Positions 61,021 to 64,000 of a DNA stretch of 64,000 bases are shown here, piece after piece (within the stretch, counting starts at the first letter, position 1; each line of letters starts with the position of its first letter). The stretch spans positions 8,690,501 through 8,754,500 of the forward strand of contig NC_134281.1 in assembly GCF_949628215.1 (NCBI RefSeq). The letters run 5' to 3'. The position numbers and the translations under genes are program-made. The notes beneath the pieces were generated by a model. That model saw only the letters and a list, made by a program, of their open reading frames with translations. It was not told the origin of the DNA and ran no database searches. The stretch comes from Phalacrocorax aristotelis. Lineage: Eukaryota > Chordata > Aves > Suliformes > Phalacrocoracidae.

Positions 61021-63380
61021 CACTAAAAAAAGAGAAGCAGTGTGTCACTTAACTAAATGTAGTCTTCTGGGAATCAGGCAACCGATAAGCAATGCCGTAT
61101 CGACCACGCCGGCTCCATCCTGCGCTCGGGCTCCCGCGGCAGAACCCGACCGCAGGACCCGGGCAATAGTTTGCATGTATCCACTCCCAAGACGTGAGAA
61201 GGGACACAGCTTTCACAAAACGGAGGCATCCCTTAAGTTGCAAAGTAGGCATGTTAACTATTGGCTTGGCAGTGAACCACTTCAAATTATAAAAAGGTAT
61301 TTGCTTTTTTCTTTTTTAATTAATTAATAAATAAATACTAGATGATCTCAATTGTACCAAAACTGGATATAAGAAAAAAAGACCTGTGCAAAAATACATA
61401 TTTAAATATGTACAATCAATTAACAAAATATGTCTTCTGAAATAGGGATACTTCAATATTTATAATAGAACAAGAAATTCCAAAATAAAGATACAAAAGT
61501 ATGTTTTTTTTCTTTTTTGTATAATTCTTTGTTCATCATTGCAGCAATTTTTTAGGTTAAGAAAACTGCAGGAGTCGTAACGAGAAGTTGGAAAGACTAT
61601 AAAAAACTGTATCTCTTAAATTAATACCAAAATCTGTCTAGAAACAACCCAGCCACTGCAAATTCAATTTTGCAAGGAAAAATTAATTTTAAGCTTCCTT
61701 AATTATTTACAGTAAGAACTATGTGACAATAAAAGCTTCAGGAACGATGTTCTGCTTATAACCAAGATCTAAAACACAATATTTAAGCAGGTCTATGCTC
61801 GAGGGCAGACAGGATTTACGAGGTTCTAACTCTTTACTCCCAGTGGCTGAAACCCACACGGCGCAGGTGGCTGCAGACGCTGGCTCCGTACGAGCAGCGA
61901 TTGGGAATTCACTTTCTAACACGCCTCATGCTATCGGAGGAGCACGGATTTGCCGCTTATGCACTCAGATCAACAGAACCTTAAATAGGCAGAGGAGAGT
62001 TCGATCACAAACTTGCTAGCGTTCAAATCTTGCCAAATCTTTGTTTCCTTTACCTTTGTGTCTATCAAGAGTCAAATTGCACTTGTGACTGACGCTATCC
62101 TGAAGCGGAAGCTCTGCCCCAGGGACTTCACCAGAGCGTAGATTTCACTCCAAACGCGCAGGCTTTAACATGCATTGATTTAATTTTGTGGCATATCACT
62201 TTGGTTCCTTTTACGTTAAACCAATCGCAGTTCTAACAATCCTTTCAACGGGGCATCTTACTAAACACGAACCCTTTTGTTCCTGAAAAGTTGTCTTTTC
62301 TTTTTTCCTCAGAGTTTGCATAAGAAGTGTCTCTAGTATGTTGCTTTCTCAGTGTGATCTTTCGTATCAATTCAAAGCTAAAGTGTCTGCATAGAGGCTT
62401 CTTGTTGTTTTGCTGTGTAACAATGATTTCGTAGCAAGTTCAGGTTAAGCTGAAAGCATCGTTAGGTAAACAACTAAGCAACTGCAACTCAGAGTGGCTT
62501 TGGATTCCCTGATGTACTACGTGCCACCAGAGCTGGGGAGAAGGCTGGGCTACGCGAACAATTGGACAGGCTCAGATTGTCTCTTCTCAGCAATAGCTGG
62601 TGCCCCTTTAAGGCAGAAAAAAAAAGAAATCTTCTTGGTTGGAAATCTGTTTTCCTTTGCTTTGCCCCTTCGTAAAGGTTTAGTCAGTTTTGAGACTTTA
62701 CCTGATGTTTCATAACTTAAAACCATCCAGACAAACCAAACTGTAAGACAATAAGCCCTTTAGCAGGATTCGCCTTTGAGGTGTTTTGAAGCAAGACAAA
62801 ATATTTCATAAAAATTGGCTGGACGATATAAAACTGTGTAAAGCCCCCTTTACTCATAAAGCCTGGGTGGGTGCGGGATGACTGCGATGCATACATCGGC
62901 GCTGTACGGTGAACTCGGCTGTCAAATTGGCGTTTATTCCAGAATTTTGAGGAAAAAAAAAAATTCTTACTGAGTGGTTGAAAGTGTAACACCTTAAGAA
63001 TTTAGTTATACAAACAAGGCATAAAGGAACTGACTTATGTTTTTTAGAAAAGTTTTAGATACTTTAAATACTTCATTTTAAAAGGGCTGTTTTTACAGGC
63101 TGGAAGGCAAATCCAGCCTAATTTAACTAATACAGTTGTTATCTTCTTTTAACTAACAGAGGCCTGTGGTATACAGTATAGGTCAACAGATACGTTCTTT
63201 GGGCATATAGTTTTAGAGGTTATTTGCCTTTGTCTGTTTGATGTTTTGGGATTTTTTTAAAAAACAAAACTAACTTATTTTCTTCTGCAATCAAGTCTCA
63301 CTCAAAAGACTAGAAAATAGGGTTTGTATCATGCAAGTATGACATTTTTATACTTGTTTTCTGAGCAACGGCCTCAAACA

Positions 63381-63449
63381 AGTTTTTGTGGTTTTTGTTG
63401 GGTTTGTTTTGTGGTTCGTTTGTTTTTTTTTTGTTTTTTTTTTTTTAAC
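63381..63449. repeat. T-rich low-complexity tract, (TTTG)n to poly-T
   Basis: GTTTTTGTGG-like repeats run into TTTGTTTGTTTT and a T-run of about 14. On the presumed transcript strand this reads as A-rich, CAAA-rich sequence, so it could prime oligo-dT internally and create false 3' ends in cDNA data. Confidence 0.85.
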
Positions 63450-63604
63450 TCCTGATAGCTTCTTATCCCAAATTACTTGCAAAAAGGCTGGGCAAAACAC
63501 AGACTATTTTTTGAATTGTGCTATTTTTATATTCCATTAAAGGAACATTGCTATAAAAACACTAAAGCCATATTCCCTTCTTGAGGGCTTCTTTCCATTG
63601 TGCC

Positions 63605-63670
63605 TCACACATTTCTCCCCCTTGTCGCGGGGTCCTCTCCATTGAGGGTGTCTGTCTGGTTAGCTATCAC
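63605..63670 (-). CDS. ATXN7: Putative terminal coding exon of ATXN7 (3' end only)
   Basis: On the minus strand, GTCTTTTGTAG (acceptor at 63671-63672) is followed by 21 codons, beginning VIANQTDTLNGEDPATRGRN, and TGA at 63607-63605. The other two frames stop within the first few codons. The position fits the conserved order PRICKLE2-PSMD6-ATXN7 with ATXN7 convergent. Established knowledge: ataxin-7 anchors the SAGA deubiquitinase module. I cannot confirm the ATXN7 C-terminus from memory and the exon is short, so this could be a chance acceptor. The rest of the gene lies beyond 64000. Confidence 0.4.
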   Translation of the reverse strand: MIANQTDTLNGEDPATRGRNV

Positions 63671-64000
63671 CTACAAAAGACACCATCAGTATAAAAATAA
63701 GTCCACAGTAACGTTTATTTCCCCCCAGAAAACATTCGTTTGCCCAGCCAATCTATGTCAAATAGTGGCAAGATGATGTACTCCTGTAAGTAAAATCTCA
63801 CAGATTTGTAGCAAACAGTCCAGACCACCGTTAACACTGATAAGAGCAATTATGTGGCTGAACTTTATCCAGTGTCCATTTCTAGTATATTCACTGCTAC
63901 AGACATGGCTTCAGGGAAATTCCTTGTTTAAGTGACAGTCCAGTAGATTTCCACACCTGAGGACCATGGGAAGTTGGGTAAAGTCAAGGCATCTTGGAGT
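63671..64000 (-). other. ATXN7: Probable intron of the minus-strand gene
   Basis: Sequence upstream (minus strand) of the putative terminal exon, running to the window edge. No coding frame is recognised. Confidence 0.35.

Larger units (their letters stand above)
59871..63604 (-). other. ATXN7: Probable long 3' UTR of a minus-strand gene (ATXN7 by synteny)
   Basis: About 3.7 kb of AT-rich sequence lies after the putative stop at 63605-63607 (minus strand). At its far end TTTATT occurs at 59877-59882 and 59896-59901, that is AATAAA on the minus strand, suitable as polyadenylation signals. Human ATXN7 also has a 3' UTR of several kilobases and converges on PSMD6. There are CA/TA repeats at 60776-60845 and 60995-61020 and a T-rich tract at about 63381-63449. 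Extent and gene identity are inferred. Confidence 0.45.

Overview
The window is vertebrate nuclear DNA, very probably from a bird. Genes are split into small exons with GT-AG introns and are separated by long AT-rich spacers. Two fragments match the avian CR1 LINE: the 3' end at about 6771-6825 and a diverged internal part at about 15039-15178. The species cannot be told from the sequence. There are no operons, CRISPR arrays, tRNA or rRNA genes, or prokaryotic features.

Layout. (1) 1-20620, + strand: the 3' part of PRICKLE2, a planar cell polarity protein. It has six coding exons (436-549, 2304-2441, 2806-3009, 4735-4921, 7299-8162, 18738-19606). They give 791 residues in an unbroken frame: the PET domain, three LIM domains, a long disordered tail and a C-terminal CIIS prenylation box. 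The first exons lie before the window. The 3' UTR follows, with several AATAAA signals. (2) About 20.6-47.4 kb: a roughly 27 kb spacer with no convincing protein gene. It holds microsatellites, purine tracts, palindromes and some stretches that look like conserved regulatory DNA. (3) About 47.4-54.5 kb, + strand: PSMD6 (26S proteasome lid subunit Rpn7), complete in eight exons and 389 codons plus stop. Its CpG-island promoter carries NRF1-like sites, an inverted ETS pair, an ARE-like site and, upstream, an array of 44-bp repeats. (4) About 54.5-59.9 kb: spacer. (5) About 59.9-64.0 kb, - strand: probably the terminal exon and long 3' UTR of a convergent gene. By the vertebrate gene order PRICKLE2-PSMD6-ATXN7 this should be ATXN7; the assignment rests mainly on position.

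The genes do not form a pathway. PRICKLE2 works at the membrane in planar polarity and synapses, PSMD6 is a housekeeping proteasome subunit, and ATXN7 (if correct) is a SAGA deubiquitinase-module subunit. I found no evidence of an undescribed biological system. The most interesting parts are regulatory: the repeat-built PSMD6 promoter, a four-fold FOX-like inverted array at 40.6 kb, and a nested palindrome at 42.0 kb.
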